A stretch of DNA of 64,000 bases. Source: Hypericum androsaemum. Lineage: Eukaryota > Streptophyta > Magnoliopsida > Malpighiales > Hypericaceae. The stretch spans positions 9,440,308-9,504,307 of the forward strand of contig OZ023184.1 of the NCBI GenBank assembly GCA_963995505.1, given 5' to 3'. Below, one piece after another: positions 21,600 to 33,600 of the stretch. The stretch's first letter is position 1. Each line of letters begins with the position of its first letter. The position numbers and the translations under genes are program-made. A model generated the notes under the pieces. The model was not told where the DNA came from. It worked only from the letters and a program-made list of their open reading frames with translations, and ran no database searches.

Positions 21600-23990
21600 T
21601 TATTTCGAGAGAAGGCTGCTGGATATGTATTAGCTTAACGAGTCGAGAGATGAAAATAAAGATGGGTGTTTAGCTTCCACTAGTTTGTCTTGTCCTAGAG
21701 TCTCCACTCGTGCGAGTCTCTCCCTCATCGGGTCCTTTCCTATTTAATGTATTTTTAATTATCTTTCTGTTTTTATTATCTCTATCCATTGGGTTCCTTC
21801 TTTGTGATTTCGCTTTGTTATATCATGAGAAAGAGATATTTATCCTCTGCTATTAACTCTTCTCTATTTCGTATGCTCTTTTACTTCCCCTTTACTGTTT
21901 CTGTGGACGAAACCCTTCTTTCAACACGATGGGATTGGAAGCTTTACGAACGATTTTGAGTTGTCAGAATGCGAGTGAACAGTGAACCATTAGTTCGTCG
22001 AATATTAGAAAGGGTCACAAATTTTTCTCACATTTTACGGAGCAAATTGCGATGTAAATGAGGCAAGAGGCGACCAAATGTGCGAAACATAAAAAGTAAA
22101 GGACAGGACAGGACCGGGAGTTAAGTGTTAACCCCACAAACATGAAAAGTTAACAGTTTGTTTATCAACAGGTCGAATTATTTTGGTGCATTAGGAAGAT
22201 TATTTGTCTGGCGAAACCTTCAAAATTGGAGAATTATGGTCTTGGAATCTTTCTTAGAGGAACGTGGGAGCTTAGGAAACAGATTTAGTCAATTAGCTCT
22301 TTCGCTTTGGGGGACCATAAATCTGTCCCCTTGGATATGACAACGGCTGGAGGCCTAACCAGGGAACCTTATCCAGGATTGTGGAACTATAGAAAGCACC
22401 TTCGCAGCGGAGGATCCCACTCCATAGATCACGCCCGAAAATGTTGCACGGGAAGAGGCTAATTAGGTGGAGCGAGCGAAGAAGGCCCTGAACTTGGCTA
22501 TTGAAATTTCTTGACTTGGGAGGTTGATGATCCAAACATCCCATCGCATTTCGAGCTACGGCAAGGAAAAATAAGAAATCAACGATTCATTATCCTATGT
22601 AATTTGGGTTAGGCTTAATAGTGGGAATGTTCATTTGGTGAAATTAGTGGGGTTATTTTTTAATGTGTACAGTTCTTATTATAGTTCTATTATAATACGT
22701 GTCTATGTAGCATCTTAAGAACTATATAATTATCAATTTCTACGACCTTTTCAGGAGTTGTAACATTCTCGCAGGATTTTCTTGGTATTCTCCTCCTGTT
22801 TTTGGCAAGCCATGGTCTGTAATTGTACCATTTAAGGTGGACTAAACAAATTTAACCCAGGAAACTCCCTATCTAAAATCGGAATCTTGTTGCAGCGCCT
22901 AGGACTGCAATCTTGCTTTCGAGGTACAATTGTTGGCTTTTTGGAAGATTGGATTGGATTCGTCCGTACTAAGATCTTGTTACCAGATAGTTGAATATCT
23001 GTTGATCACATTATAACATGTTGTTCCTTGGCGTGTTTTTTTAAGAGGTAAAATTTATTACAGTATTATGTAAAAAAGTTTCATACAGAATTATAGGTGT
23101 AGCTTTCGTTAAAATCTACCAAGCTAAAATTTAATGAAAAAAAACTTCAGCAGTGAAAAATATATCCGAGTGTTAACGCTGCCGTGATCATCTTTTGTCA
23201 GCATGGTGTTTGAAAATGTAATATTATTTTTATCAAGAATAATAAAATTTTATTCACTTATTTGTCCAAACATCATGTAGATATCTCGGAAAATTTTTGC
23301 GAAAGCGACAAAACCTTAAAATTTGAAGGTGGAATTAGTGTAGTGGCTCAAAACACATGGCAGTATGTTTGCATATGGCCCCGTACGTGCGTACCATCCT
23401 GCCGTATGGCATTGAACCAACATTATTAAAAGAAATACAAATTATCCTCGGGTTCTAAGGATTTGAATAAATTACCAGTAAGGTCTTCACTGTTTTAAAA
23501 TCTCTTTTTTCGTCCTGCAAATTTAGTAAAATAGAACTCTGTAAACTCCGATAACGAAAAATGACTCTGACAAAATTTCACATGCAAAGACCAAATTGTC
23601 CCTTGATAAAAAAATTTACATTCTTCATACCTTTAGAACATCAAAAATTAACATCAACAACACCATATTAAACAACAAAGAATATAACATCGAGAACTCC
23701 AAATTAAATAACAAATAACATAACACACAAAAATAAATAAGTCAAAGAAAAAAAATTTAAGGGTAAACTCGTGAACACACTCTTACCTTCACCATTCTCA
23801 CCGTCACCAAATTCATGAACTATCAAATTCACAAAACAAAACAAAATTCTCAGCCACCAAAATGAAAACCAAACTTCTTTAAGATTTCAACAATAACCTC
23901 TTCAATTGAATCCCGAAATCCAGAAGGTAATTTTCTCTTTCACAGTACAAAAGAAGGAATATAAGAATTGCAGACAATTAGAAGAAGAAG
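21600..23990. other. Downstream spacer, no gene seen
   Basis: Contains the LTP 3' untranslated region at its left edge. Short frames around 22158-22544 lack recognisable domains. From about 23600 the sequence is A-rich. No repeat boundaries found. Confidence 0.35.
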
Positions 23991-23995
23991 GCCAA

Positions 23996-24236
23996 TCAGG
24001 AGGAGCAGTAGTTCCAGGCATAGCAGTTGACGTTTTCGAGGGCCCGACGGCGGGCCTGGTTAGACCCAGATGGAAACGAGTAGGACCTACGGTCCACGAA
24101 GAAGGCGCGGGTCCAGAACGGGTACAAAATGAGGACCGTGATGATGGACTGGTCAGGAGGTGGGTCCCCAGCGAAGGAGGTGAAGAGCGACGTGGTGGAG
24201 CTGGGGAAGGCTTGATGTCGGTCTGGAGTTATTCCT
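23996..24236 (-). pseudogene. Unidentified minus-strand exon-like fragment
   Basis: A minus-strand frame of about 80 codons ends at a TGA (23996-23998). It reads FTSFAGDPPPDQSI, then TVLILYPFWTRAFFVDRRSY, then YSFPSGSNQARRRALENVNC and CYAWNYCSS. Composition is protein-like and GC-rich against AT-rich flanks. No start codon is in frame and a stop lies just upstream, so it is either a terminal exon or a relic. I do not recognise the family. A 120-residue frame on the opposite strand (23906-24268) is probably its shadow. Confidence 0.3.
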
Positions 24237-24843
24237 CCCCGTCATGGCCGTCATCTTCAAGCTCCTAAGGAGGAAGACGAGGTAGATATTGACCTTCGAT
24301 TGAGGGAGTGGACCTACGCTTTTTCATGGCAAAGAAGACGACTGGAGAAGACGTGTCCGGCGGCTCATTAACCCTAGTTCAATTTAATGTACAACACCGT
24401 CGTTTTATGATTCAGTCAGATCAAAACAAACCCCTGATTCAATTTAATGTAGCAACATTGCTTGTTTTTGTACTAAAGTGAACTAATTCTGGAATTATGG
24501 TTATATTTGTTGTTGTTTAATTTGGTGTTATTAATATTAGTTCTTGATATTCTAAAGGTTGAAGATTGTAATTTTTTTTGACATAAGAGCAATTAGGTGC
24601 TTACTGGTAAAATTTTGTCCGAGTTAATTTTGGTACCGGAGTTAGAAACATCAAAATTCTATTTTACTAAACTTATAGGACGAAAAGAAAAAATTTAAAA
24701 TAGTATATACCTTACTAATAATTTTTTCAAATCTTAGAGACCTAAATGTAATTTGCCCAATAAAATTTCCCATGATATTAATTAACGGCCCATGCGTACC
24801 AGCATTATGGCCCATGAAATAAATTTTACGTACGAGCATTTAA

Positions 24844-24852
24844 TTAAATGTA
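24844..24852 (+). repeat. 9-bp target-site duplication TTAAATGTA
   Basis: Identical to 25463-25471. Nine bases is the Mutator superfamily duplication length. Confidence 0.9.
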
Positions 24853-25462
24853 GGGAAAAGTCTACTTTAATACCTTGTGGTATCGCCCAAAATTACTTTA
24901 GTACCCTGTGGTAAAAAACTGACCAATCGAGTCATACTTATTCCAATTAACATCAAAAAGGTCCTCGGGCAGCTGCCCGGAGCTGCCCGGACCCGCCCAA
25001 ACGCTGCCCGGACTACGTGGCCAGCCACGACACCAAAACTTGATGACGTGGCACCACGTGGAGGAGGAGGAGGAGGAGGATGAGGAGGAGGAGGAGGACG
25101 AAGTGAAGGAGGAGGCGGAGGAGGAGGACGAAGTGGAGGAGGAGGAGGAAGTGGAGGAGGAGGAGGGGGAGGACGAGGCGGAGGAGGAGGAGGACGAAGT
25201 GGAGGAGGAGGAGGAGGAGAGGAAGAGAGGAAGAGAGGGAAGAAGATGGTTGTCAACGTGGCGCCACGTCATCAAGTTTGGGTGACGTGGCTGGCCACGT
25301 AGTTCGGGCAGCGTTCGGGCGGGTCCGGGCAGCTCCGGGCAGCAGCCCGAGGACCTTTTTGATGTTAATTGGAATAAGTATGACTCGATTGGTCAATTTT
25401 TTACCACAAGGTACTAAAGTAATTTTGGGCGATACCACAAGGTACTAAAGTGGACTTTCCCC
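24853..25462. mobile_element. Mutator-like foldback element with GGA-repeat core
   Basis: A 610-bp non-autonomous element. The left arm (24853 to about 25062) and right arm (about 25252-25462) are near-perfect inverted copies of about 207 bases, starting GGGAAAAGTCTACTTTA and, reverse complemented, GGGGAAAGTCCACTTTA. The core (about 25063-25240) is an imperfect GGA/GAC array. Its translations (poly-Glu one way, poly-Pro or poly-Ser the other) are not genes. The flanking 9-base duplication is perfect. No transposase is encoded; it would rely on a MULE elsewhere. Confidence 0.92.
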
Positions 25463-26495
25463 TTAAATGTATGCAGCCTCGTAATGGTGGTGACTGCCAA
25501 ATATTCATTACATAATATATATATTTTTTAAAGGTAGCGTGAAACCTATAATATACATTAAATGTTTATAGTACAAAAACAACATATATATACAAGATAC
25601 TAAAATACAGAACGAAATATGAAGAGCAATCCGAATGGAGAGAGAGGCATGGGTGGAAACGAAGGACTGATAAGAGGTTACGAGAGTCAATATCCAATGT
25701 GGAAAACTGCCAAGACAAACATCGGCTAAATAACCACAATGTCATATAAAAAATACAATCTCGTGGACATTTAAATGCATACGAGATGCATACAAATAAA
25801 AATTAAAGTCGAATAAATTCAACCAAGATAAGATTATCTACATACAACAACAAAAAAAATTTTGAGATCCCAAGAGATCTCAGATCTAACCTAAACTTAT
25901 CGAAACAAAAGACAGCAAACAACACAATACTAATATACTAATATGACATAAACAAAGACCCAGACCACCAAAGAGTAGGGCCATCACAATGGATAAACCA
26001 GCAATATATGCGACAAAATAAACATGACACCATAAAAAGCTTAGAGAAATGAAAAAACAGAAAGCAGTAAATATTAAACCAGATCGGAGGGGGGTTACAG
26101 TACCCCACCCCTCCGATCCTCAACCAAACCGGCACTGGCTTGCCGGACGGAGGGCCGGCGCCCAGAGTGGTGTGAGGACTACCCTTGGCGGGGAAAGCTT
26201 CTGAAATGTTGAGGGCTGAGCCCTGGAAAAGCGAGCACCTTGGGGTCCCGAAAAGAGACTGCGGACGATAGGAAGGACGGAGATACTTATTAGTCGTCGG
26301 ATCTGGAATGATCTGGCACACCGGACCTTGAAATACGGGAGAACCAAAATCTGGAAGAAAAACAACACGAAGTACACCGGGAGATACACATGAAGAAGAG
26401 GAAGAAGGAGGAGAGGATAAGAAAGAAGAGGAAAGAGAGATTCCACCAAGGTGGGGAATTTTTTTTTGAATTTTTTATATTTTTTTTTCAATCTC

Positions 26496-26504
26496 CCTCA
26501 ACTT
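26496..26504 (+). repeat. 9-bp target-site duplication CCTCAACTT
   Basis: Identical to 27609-27617 and flanks the foldback element between them. Confidence 0.85.
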
Positions 26505-27608
26505 GGGTTATTTTCTGAATAGTGTTAAAAATTTTGACAATTCCGAAAATGGAGTTGTCAGTTAAAGTATTTCCTGTCTGGGGTTGGTTAGAAACCGCAC
26601 AAAATATTGCGGTTTTGATTTGCAAAGAAACCGCACAAAATTGTGCAATTTTTGGCAAAAACGCAATTTTTTGTACGGTTTCTTGCATAAGCTGAACATT
26701 TGGCTTCGGTTATCGACTCGGCTCGTTGTCTACTTTTTTTTTCTGATTATTTGAAAAAACTTGTAATTATCTCGATTATTTGTAATGTTTATCTTTATTT
26801 TTGGTATTTGTAATAATTTTGAACCCTTCAGTATATACATTTTCTTTGTACCTCGAATAAAAATGCATCTTTTTTTGCATTTTAAGTTTTTAATGTGAAA
26901 CGCACGATTTGTTGAATTTTTTACCATCTGTTTTTATGCGACATTCTAATTATGGCCTTGTGTTTTATGGGAAATGTATACTCACTTTCTTCCCTGGTAA
27001 TGACGAAGGGATTATTGATGTAGTGTGATTGACCCCAACTAAATATATCATATAAATATTAATTTCATATCTACAAATTATTAGTCAGTTCAAATTTAGA
27101 GGCCGTAATTGTCATCACAAGATATGAACGTAATTGTCCATGTTTCTTATACGTATTCGCGAGCATGTGATGGACATATAATTTTCTTTTAAGCATCTGA
27201 AGGAATCAAATGCCATACTACTCCATCTATTTTTAGCTAAAAAAGACGCATTTTTATTCGAGGTACAGAGAAAATTTATGTACGGAAGGGTTCAAGATTA
27301 TTACAAATACCAAAAATAAAGATAAACATTACAAATAATCGAGATAATTACAATTTTTTTCAAATAATCAGAAAAAAAAGTAGACAACGAGCCGAGCCGA
27401 TAACCGGAGCCAAATGTTCAGCTTGTGCAAGAAACCGCACAAAAAATTGCGTTTTTGCCAAAAACTGCACAATTTTGTGCAGTTTCTTTGCAAATCAAAA
27501 CTGCAATATTTTGTGCGGTTTCTAACCAACCTCAGACAGAGAATACTTTAATTGACAACTCTATTTTCGGAATTGTCAGAATTTTCAACACCACTGCGAA
27601 AAATAACC
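26505..27608. mobile_element. Mutator-like foldback element with about 380-bp arms
   Basis: Left arm about 26505-26885 and right arm about 27238-27608 are inverted copies, starting GGGTTATTTTCTG and, reverse complemented, GGTTATTTTTCGC. Each arm contains a cluster of AAACCGCACAAAA/AAACTGCACAA motifs, in both orientations, around 26590-26690 and 27430-27525. The central 350 bases are unique and AT-rich. Frames of 66 and 81 residues in the arms mirror each other and are not genes. The perfect 9-base duplication supports Mutator-type transposition. A one-armed relative lies near 44400-44660. Confidence 0.88.
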
Positions 27609-27863
27609 CCTCAACTTGCCATGGAAGTAGAGGAAAGAGAAGAGAGATATTTTTTTGGGATTTTTTTTAAAATCATTACATAATATTGGTAATATCTATT
27701 TCTTAATAATACTTAAGTATGAGCGACGTGTATAAATTTAGGAGTTTTTTAAAAAATGGTAAAAAGAGATAAAAATATGGGAGATATGTAAAAAAATAAT
27801 AAATTAAAAAAAGTAACAGAGTCGACCAAAAAACTCTAAACTCAAAAAGGGTGGGTCGTCACC

Positions 27864-28161
27864 GGGGGCGGATTTGGTGGGGACTGGGTTAGTCCCCATT
27901 TATGAGGATTAACTCAAACCAATATCACTATACATGCAAACCAATATCACTTCACAAGCAAACCAATATCACTTTATATGTAAACCAGCCTCTTGCAAAC
28001 CAATATCATTTCACATGCAAACCAATATCACATCACATGCAAACCAATATCACCTGGTAGGTTATTGACCATCAGATTTAAAGATAATCAAATCTGACGG
28101 CCCAAAATGTAGTCTCAACCTATGGACAAATTTTCTTTAGTCCCTACTCAATCCGGTCTCG
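27864..28161 (-). mobile_element. Mutator-type MITE with minisatellite core, copy 1
   Basis: A 298-bp element. Inverted termini: left GCGGATTTGGTGGGGACT; right, reverse complemented, CCGGATTGAGTAGGGACT. Flanking nonamers GTCGTCACC (27855-27863) and ATCGTCACC (28162-28170) match at 8 of 9. The core is about six units of AAACCAATATCACATGC type, the reverse complement of the unit at 1386-2075. It is inverted relative to copy 2 at 46662-46958. Confidence 0.8.
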
Positions 28162-28539
28162 ATCGTCACCACCTCGGTGAGATACACATGGGCACCTAGG
28201 TTATTTATTTATTTTTATTTTTCTAAGATTTTTTAAAGTGGTATAATTCGGTGTTAAAGTTGTTCAAATGAATGAATTTTTTTATTTTACATAATTTTTC
28301 CATATTTATAAGTGGAGTTCAAAAAATTATGCGAAATAAAAAATTAAACTCATTTGGATACCCAAACAATAACTTGTCACCATTAAAACTCTTGAAAAAA
28401 TTTTAAAAATAAAAAAGTGGCGTCGACCTAGTTATAGGTCGTCTCCTTTAATCACTAAAACAAAATTAACTCATTCTTACAACCTAATACAAACTCATAC
28501 CATTTTAAAAAAATTAATAAATAAATAAGTAACGTGGGT
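28162..28539. other. AT-rich spacer
   Basis: No gene. A pair of inverted AT-rich segments around 28245-28410 share TTCAAATGA and AAAAAATTTT motifs and may be a degenerate MITE; ends were not defined. Confidence 0.3.
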
Positions 28540-28556
28540 GATCATGTGTGTCACCT

Positions 28557-29297
28557 TTTTTTGAGAAAAGGGTGGCGCGAAGCCTATATTAAAAAAACAG
28601 ATTACAATATTGTGATAGAAATACAAAATCAAAGAAACGAAGACACTGCAACAGAAACACAAAACCACTCCGAGAGGAGACAGAGAGGCATGGGTGGAGG
28701 CGAAGTGCGAACAGTAGGCTACGAGAGCCGAACGTCCAAGGCGAATGCTGCCAAGACAAGCTACGGCTAATAACCACGAGTTCGCATCAAAGACACAAAC
28801 TCGTGGGCATTTGAATGCATACAAGATGCACGCAAATGAATGCCAAAATCGGATGAATTCAATTAAAACAAGGCTATCCACCTGCTCTATACGGAAATAT
28901 TTCGAGTACCGAACAGAAGTCAAATCAAACCTAGGTCGATCCAAGCAAAAGCAGATAATAAAAAGCAGAAGCAAATAATAAAAAGCAGAAGCAAAAACCA
29001 AACAAAACACACGATAAAGTAGACAATAAAGTGAGTTAATCAGGGGAGAGGCCGTCGCTGACCAGCCCCCCGGGGACCATCGGCTGCCACAAAACTAGCA
29101 TAGCTGGAGTCACAAGGATAGGGGAAAAGGGCTGGACTGGTACGAAAAAGCACGAGGCCGACCAGCAGAGGCGGATGGAAGCTCGAGGCGGATGACTTAA
29201 ATTGAGACGACGGACGACGGAGCGGCTAGCAGCGGCAAACGGCCATGTGGAAAAACTCGAGCACGATCGGTGGGGGGCCGAGCAGGAGCGGGATCGG
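28557..29297 (-). mobile_element. Non-LTR retroposon copy 2 with 17-bp target-site duplication
   Basis: GATCATGTGTGTCACCT at 28540-28556 is repeated exactly at 29298-29314. The 741-bp insert begins with a T-run (A-tail on the minus strand) followed by the reverse complement of TTAATATAGGCTTCGCGCC, a tail typical of plant LINE/SINE elements. The 171-residue minus-strand open frame inside (28495-29010) has no recognised domain and includes flanking bases, so it is not called a gene. Related to copy 1 at 25519-27672. The perfect long duplication shows target-primed retrotransposition and a comparatively young insertion. Confidence 0.85.
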
Positions 29298-29314
29298 GAT
29301 CATGTGTGTCACCT

Positions 29315-30325
29315 AGGTGGAGGCAACAATTGTCTGGGTCGCCTCCTTTGTTATTATTATTTTTTCCAGAGTATTCCGCGATTGCCATACAGATGTTAAG
29401 TAGAGGCACAGTCGACTCGTTGCTCGGTTGACTCCGTATTTTTTTAAACCTATTTTGAAAATATATGTATGTATTTTTGTGTGAAAGGTATATGTTTATA
29501 AAAAACCGCCATGGTATATAGTATATACATCATATTTAGTGTGATATTTCACATGCCATGGTGCAAGATGGGTTGCGACCGTTGGCCTAGTCAAAATCTT
29601 ACCACACTAAATTCTGTAGGAAAAAAATGTGTGGTAAGGCAAGAGTACCCAATAGAAATAAATATATGTATAAACCTATCCATTTCGAAAAAATATATAA
29701 TTTTTTAACCCATTTTAGAAAAAATCCCATAGATTTAAGACTATATGGTAAAGTTAAAACGAATTGGACTAGGAACGGAAACACAAATGAATGGCCAGGC
29801 CATATTTCTCTCCATAACATGTGCATCGATAATTAGATTCGGTGAGATACTTGGTCTTTTGCTGTCACCGGACCGTACATATTTTAATTTAGCCATCATA
29901 TGATAAAAGGGGAGTTGTATAAAGCACAAAATTAACCCCTTTAGATACCATGGAAGAATTTATATGTTGACCCCAAAACAAGTGATAGATATATTTTTTT
30001 ATACTTTTAACCAAGTCCAATATATTTACTTCAAGCAGTAATATGATAATTTCGATCCTCGCAAATTTGGTTCAGGTAATAAATGGTAGTGAAATCTAAG
30101 ATCGGAATTCAATTATCATAAAATAAAAAATCCATGCCGATCAGGTAAGCATCTGATGGGCAGGGTTGTAGGCTGGCCTCCTTTCCTCTCCGCCCCCTTT
30201 ATAGAAACATGTTATTTTAATATTTAGCCTGATATTAATCTATATAGTATGTTCATGGGTATTTATTTTGTGTTAGTAATGAATCTATATTTTAGTCTAG
30301 ATCCTCCTATAGCGGTACAGCTGTT
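29315..30325. other. AT-rich spacer
   Basis: No supportable gene or bounded repeat. Short frames at 29511-29929 lack domains. Confidence 0.35.
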
Positions 30326-30398
30326 GGCCTTGGTTTATGGATACCCAGTGGTTGCCTGAGCTCTATGCATGCACTTGACGGTTTAGTTTGCAAGATTT
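30326..30398 (+). repeat. Left arm of 73-bp inverted pair at LINE 3' end
   Basis: Matches the reverse complement of 30604-30676 at 70 of 73 positions. It lies beyond a T-run and A-run (about 30406-30420) that mark the tail of the duplicated LINE end. Confidence 0.9.
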
Positions 30399-30445
30399 CC
30401 ACCCTCTTTTTTTTAAAAAAGGAATAGAATATATTGCTTAAGTTG

Positions 30446-30598
30446 AAAAATTCGAAAAGATTAGTACATCAAGTTTAATCGGATGGAATTGCATCTAATC
30501 TGGTGGCAAAAGGTTAAGATGACATTTGCGACAAAGCCAATCAGTTACATAGTTTTGAGATCTAAAAATGTTACGGATCGAACAAAGAGGTAAAAGAG
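30446..30598 (-). repeat. Duplicate copy A of LINE 3' terminus
   Basis: A 153-base direct repeat of 30684-30836, about 90% identical by eye. On the minus strand it encodes the RNase H end NYVTDWLCRKCHLNLLPPD, then a stop where copy B has Trp. The reverse complement of its left edge runs into a 3' tail. Confidence 0.88.
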
Positions 30599-30603
30599 AG
30601 TGT

Positions 30604-30676
30604 AAATCTTGCAAACTAGACTGTCAAGTGCATGCATAGAGCTCAGGCAACCACTGGGTATCCCTAAACCAAGGCC
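30604..30676 (-). repeat. Right arm of 73-bp inverted pair
   Basis: Inverted partner of 30326-30398, placed exactly between the two copies of the LINE terminus. Confidence 0.9.
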
Positions 30677-30681
30677 AAAAT

Positions 30682-33600
30682 TCAAAAATTTGAAAAGATT
30701 AGTACATCAAGTTCAACCGAATGGGATTGCATCCAATCTGGTGGCAAAAGGTTAAGACGACATTGGCGACAAAGCCAGTCAACTACATAGTTTTGAGATC
30801 TAGAAATGTTACGGATCTAGCAAAGAGGTAAAAGAGCTAGAACCTGTCTAATCCCTATTACATAGTGTTCAACGCTCCAGTCGATAGTGGCAAAAGGATC
30901 CGTAATAAAAGTATACGCAACACGGTAGTCCGTCTCGATCACGGACAGAATCCTACTAAAAGTCGAGGAGATCTGGGTGACCGCTTGAAAAATGGCTGCC
31001 ATTTCTGTCTCCATAGGAGACGAGGTCTTCAAAAGCCAAACCTGACCATCGATAATCTGGCCATAGGAGTCTCGAGCTATGATCCCCGTACTTGCATTGG
31101 AAAAAGAGTTCGTCCATGACGCATCACAGTTGAGCTTCATGGAACCCACAACCGGGAAAGCCCATGAAGAGGTAGACAAAATATGGAATACATCAGGCTT
31201 GAGTACCTGCAAGAATTCCTTACAACTGTCAAGTTTAGCTGTAAAAGAGGGATCAATCAGAATGTTCTAAAAAATAAACTTGTTTCTAGCATTCCAAATC
31301 ATCCAACAGATATACATGAAGTGATAAATCAGGGAAGGATTGGTTGGGTTAGATAAGTTATCAATAATGAAAGAAAACCAATCCTTGAAGTCAACGAACT
31401 CAAAATCATGAAAGCGACATCTAAAAGAAGAAGCCAACCAAGTTGTAGCATGCGTGCAGCCAAATAACATATGAATAATATTTTCGTTATCAAAAGAACA
31501 AATAGAGCAGCAGGGAGAAAGATGTAAGTGACGCTTAAAGAGGTTGGAGGAAACCGGGATTTCATTGTTCAGCAGCCTCCATATGAAGTTCTTGACATTT
31601 GGAGCAATTTTTAGCTTCCAGAGAGTTTTCTAAATTTTGGGATCGATGGATGCATTGCTAGAGCTTGCTGTAAGACTGGCTTGTTGTGTAATAAGGTTAG
31701 ATTTCAGCGAGTTATAGCCACATTTGACCAAATAAATACCATCGTTAGCTGTTTTCCAGATAATCTTATCAGGGATGTCCACATCTCTAATAAACACATT
31801 TGAGATAGCAGTAATCTCAGTCGGTGAAAATAAATTGTGGAGCACTTCCCACTTCCAATCTTTCGCAATATGATAGAAAAGATCAGCGACCGACTTTAAA
31901 GGGCAATTTTGCGGAGGAATAGTGGATATTCAAATGGATGGAAGAGTTGGGATCCAAGGGCCAGACCAAATATCTATGTGTTTGCCATTTCCAACTCTGT
32001 TGAAGAGACCATTTAAGAGAGATAAATCCCCCTCTTGAATACTATTCCACATCTAAGAAGGACGACTACCCTTAGCCGCCTTAAGAATATTAGTATTGGG
32101 GAAGTAAATCCCTTTTAAGACCCTATAACACAACGAGGATTGATTTGAGTGAAGTCTCCAGGCCTATTTAGCATGTAGGGCTAGGTTAAAGATGTGGGAA
32201 TCTTCAAATCCCAAACCACCCATAGATTTAGGGGATGTCATCTTTTTCCAGTTAATCCAATGAATCTTCTTACCACCAGGGTCCCCCGACCACCAAAATT
32301 TAGCAATGATACTATTAAGGTTGTCGCAGAAAGTGGATGGGAATAAGAGACATTGCATGGCGTATGTAGGGATGGCCGAGAGAACCGATTTGATAAGCAC
32401 TTCTCTGCCTGCCATAAAGAGAAGTTTTTGTTTCCAACTACTAGCATAGCGGTGAATACGATCTAGGATAAAATTAATTGATTATTTCTTGGATCTACCC
32501 CAAAAGGAGGGCAAACCAAGGTATTTGTCTTTGGGGTTCATAATTTCCATGTTTAGGATGGAAGAAAGAAACGACTTGTTCTCCGGACTTTCTTTCTTGG
32601 AGAAGCAGATACTTGATTTGGAAAAGTTTATTTCCTGTCCTGAGTATTCAGAGTAATGATTTTTAAGAGTGGTGACCTCCACTATATTGGCTTTCGTAAA
32701 AATGAGAGTATCATCCGCAACTAACACTTGTGAGATGGCAGGGGTATTGGTATAAATACTAAGGCCCGAGATCCTTCCAATGAAATGGAAATGATTCATA
32801 TAATGCACCAGGCATCGGAGACAAAAAGGAATAGGAACGGGAAAAGAGGGTCACCCTGCCTGATACCCCTAGTTGCATTGAACCAAGGAAGAGGCTGACC
32901 ATTATGCAAGATACTATAGTAAGCAGAGGAGACACAACTCATAACACATTAAATCTATTTAGCAGGGCAACCAAGTTTGAACAGGATTTTCCTGAGGAAG
33001 TCCCAATTCAGAAGATCGTATGTTTTCTTAAGGTCAAGCTTAATGGCCAGGGATAGACCACGTTTCCTGTTCGTAGTTTTTAAGTCATGAAAAGTCTCAT
33101 GGGCTACAATGATATTATCCTGAATACATATTTCCTTGACAATCAGATATGAAAAGGGGCATCCACAATTGGAGTCTATTAGCCAAAATTTTAGTGTAAA
33201 CCTTGTAAGGGGAATAACATAGATCAATAGGCCTAAAGCCATAGATGTCGCACAGGTTTGGTTTTTAAAGAATAAGTGAGATATAGGTTTTGTTTATATC
33301 AGGTGGGTCATAGGTAGACTCAAACATGTTGGTGATTAAAGCAATAAGGTCACTAGAGACCGTCGACCAAAATTTCTGATAAAAGAGGCCAGAGAATTCA
33401 TTCAGACCGGAAGACTTTCTACCATTCATTGCGAAAGTAGATGTTTTAATTTCATCCTGGGTAATAGGAGCAAGGTTGGGATGCAATCAAGAATTGGGAT
33501 GCAATCAAGAATTGCCAAAGGATCAGCGGTTTGGGTACCCGAATATAATCCAACAAAGTGGTTATGAATCAAGGATTTAAGGGAACCATTGTCTTCGATC

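Larger units (their letters stand above)
25519..27672 (-). mobile_element. Non-LTR retroposon copy 1, interrupted by a foldback element
   Basis: The 14-base TCATTACATAATAT at 25505-25518 recurs at 27673-27686 and flanks this segment. The short T-run near 25525 is the tail of a minus-strand retroposon. The body (about 25530-26450) is clearly homologous to 28557-29297: both contain GAGAGGCATGGGTGGA, a TTACGAGAG/CTACGAGAG block and CTCGTGG(A/G)CATTT. A Mutator-like foldback (26505-27608) is nested inside. Without it the copy is about 1.04 kb. No protein domain was recognised, so this is a SINE-like or 5'-truncated LINE family. Confidence 0.65.

Noticed and set aside
24867..25285. Proline-rich, serine-rich and glutamate-rich open frames
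   Set aside because: They are the six-frame translations of the GGA-repeat core of a foldback element.
28495..29010. 171-residue minus-strand frame
   Set aside because: It overlaps a retroposon and its flank, has no recognised domain, and its counterpart in the other copy is not open.
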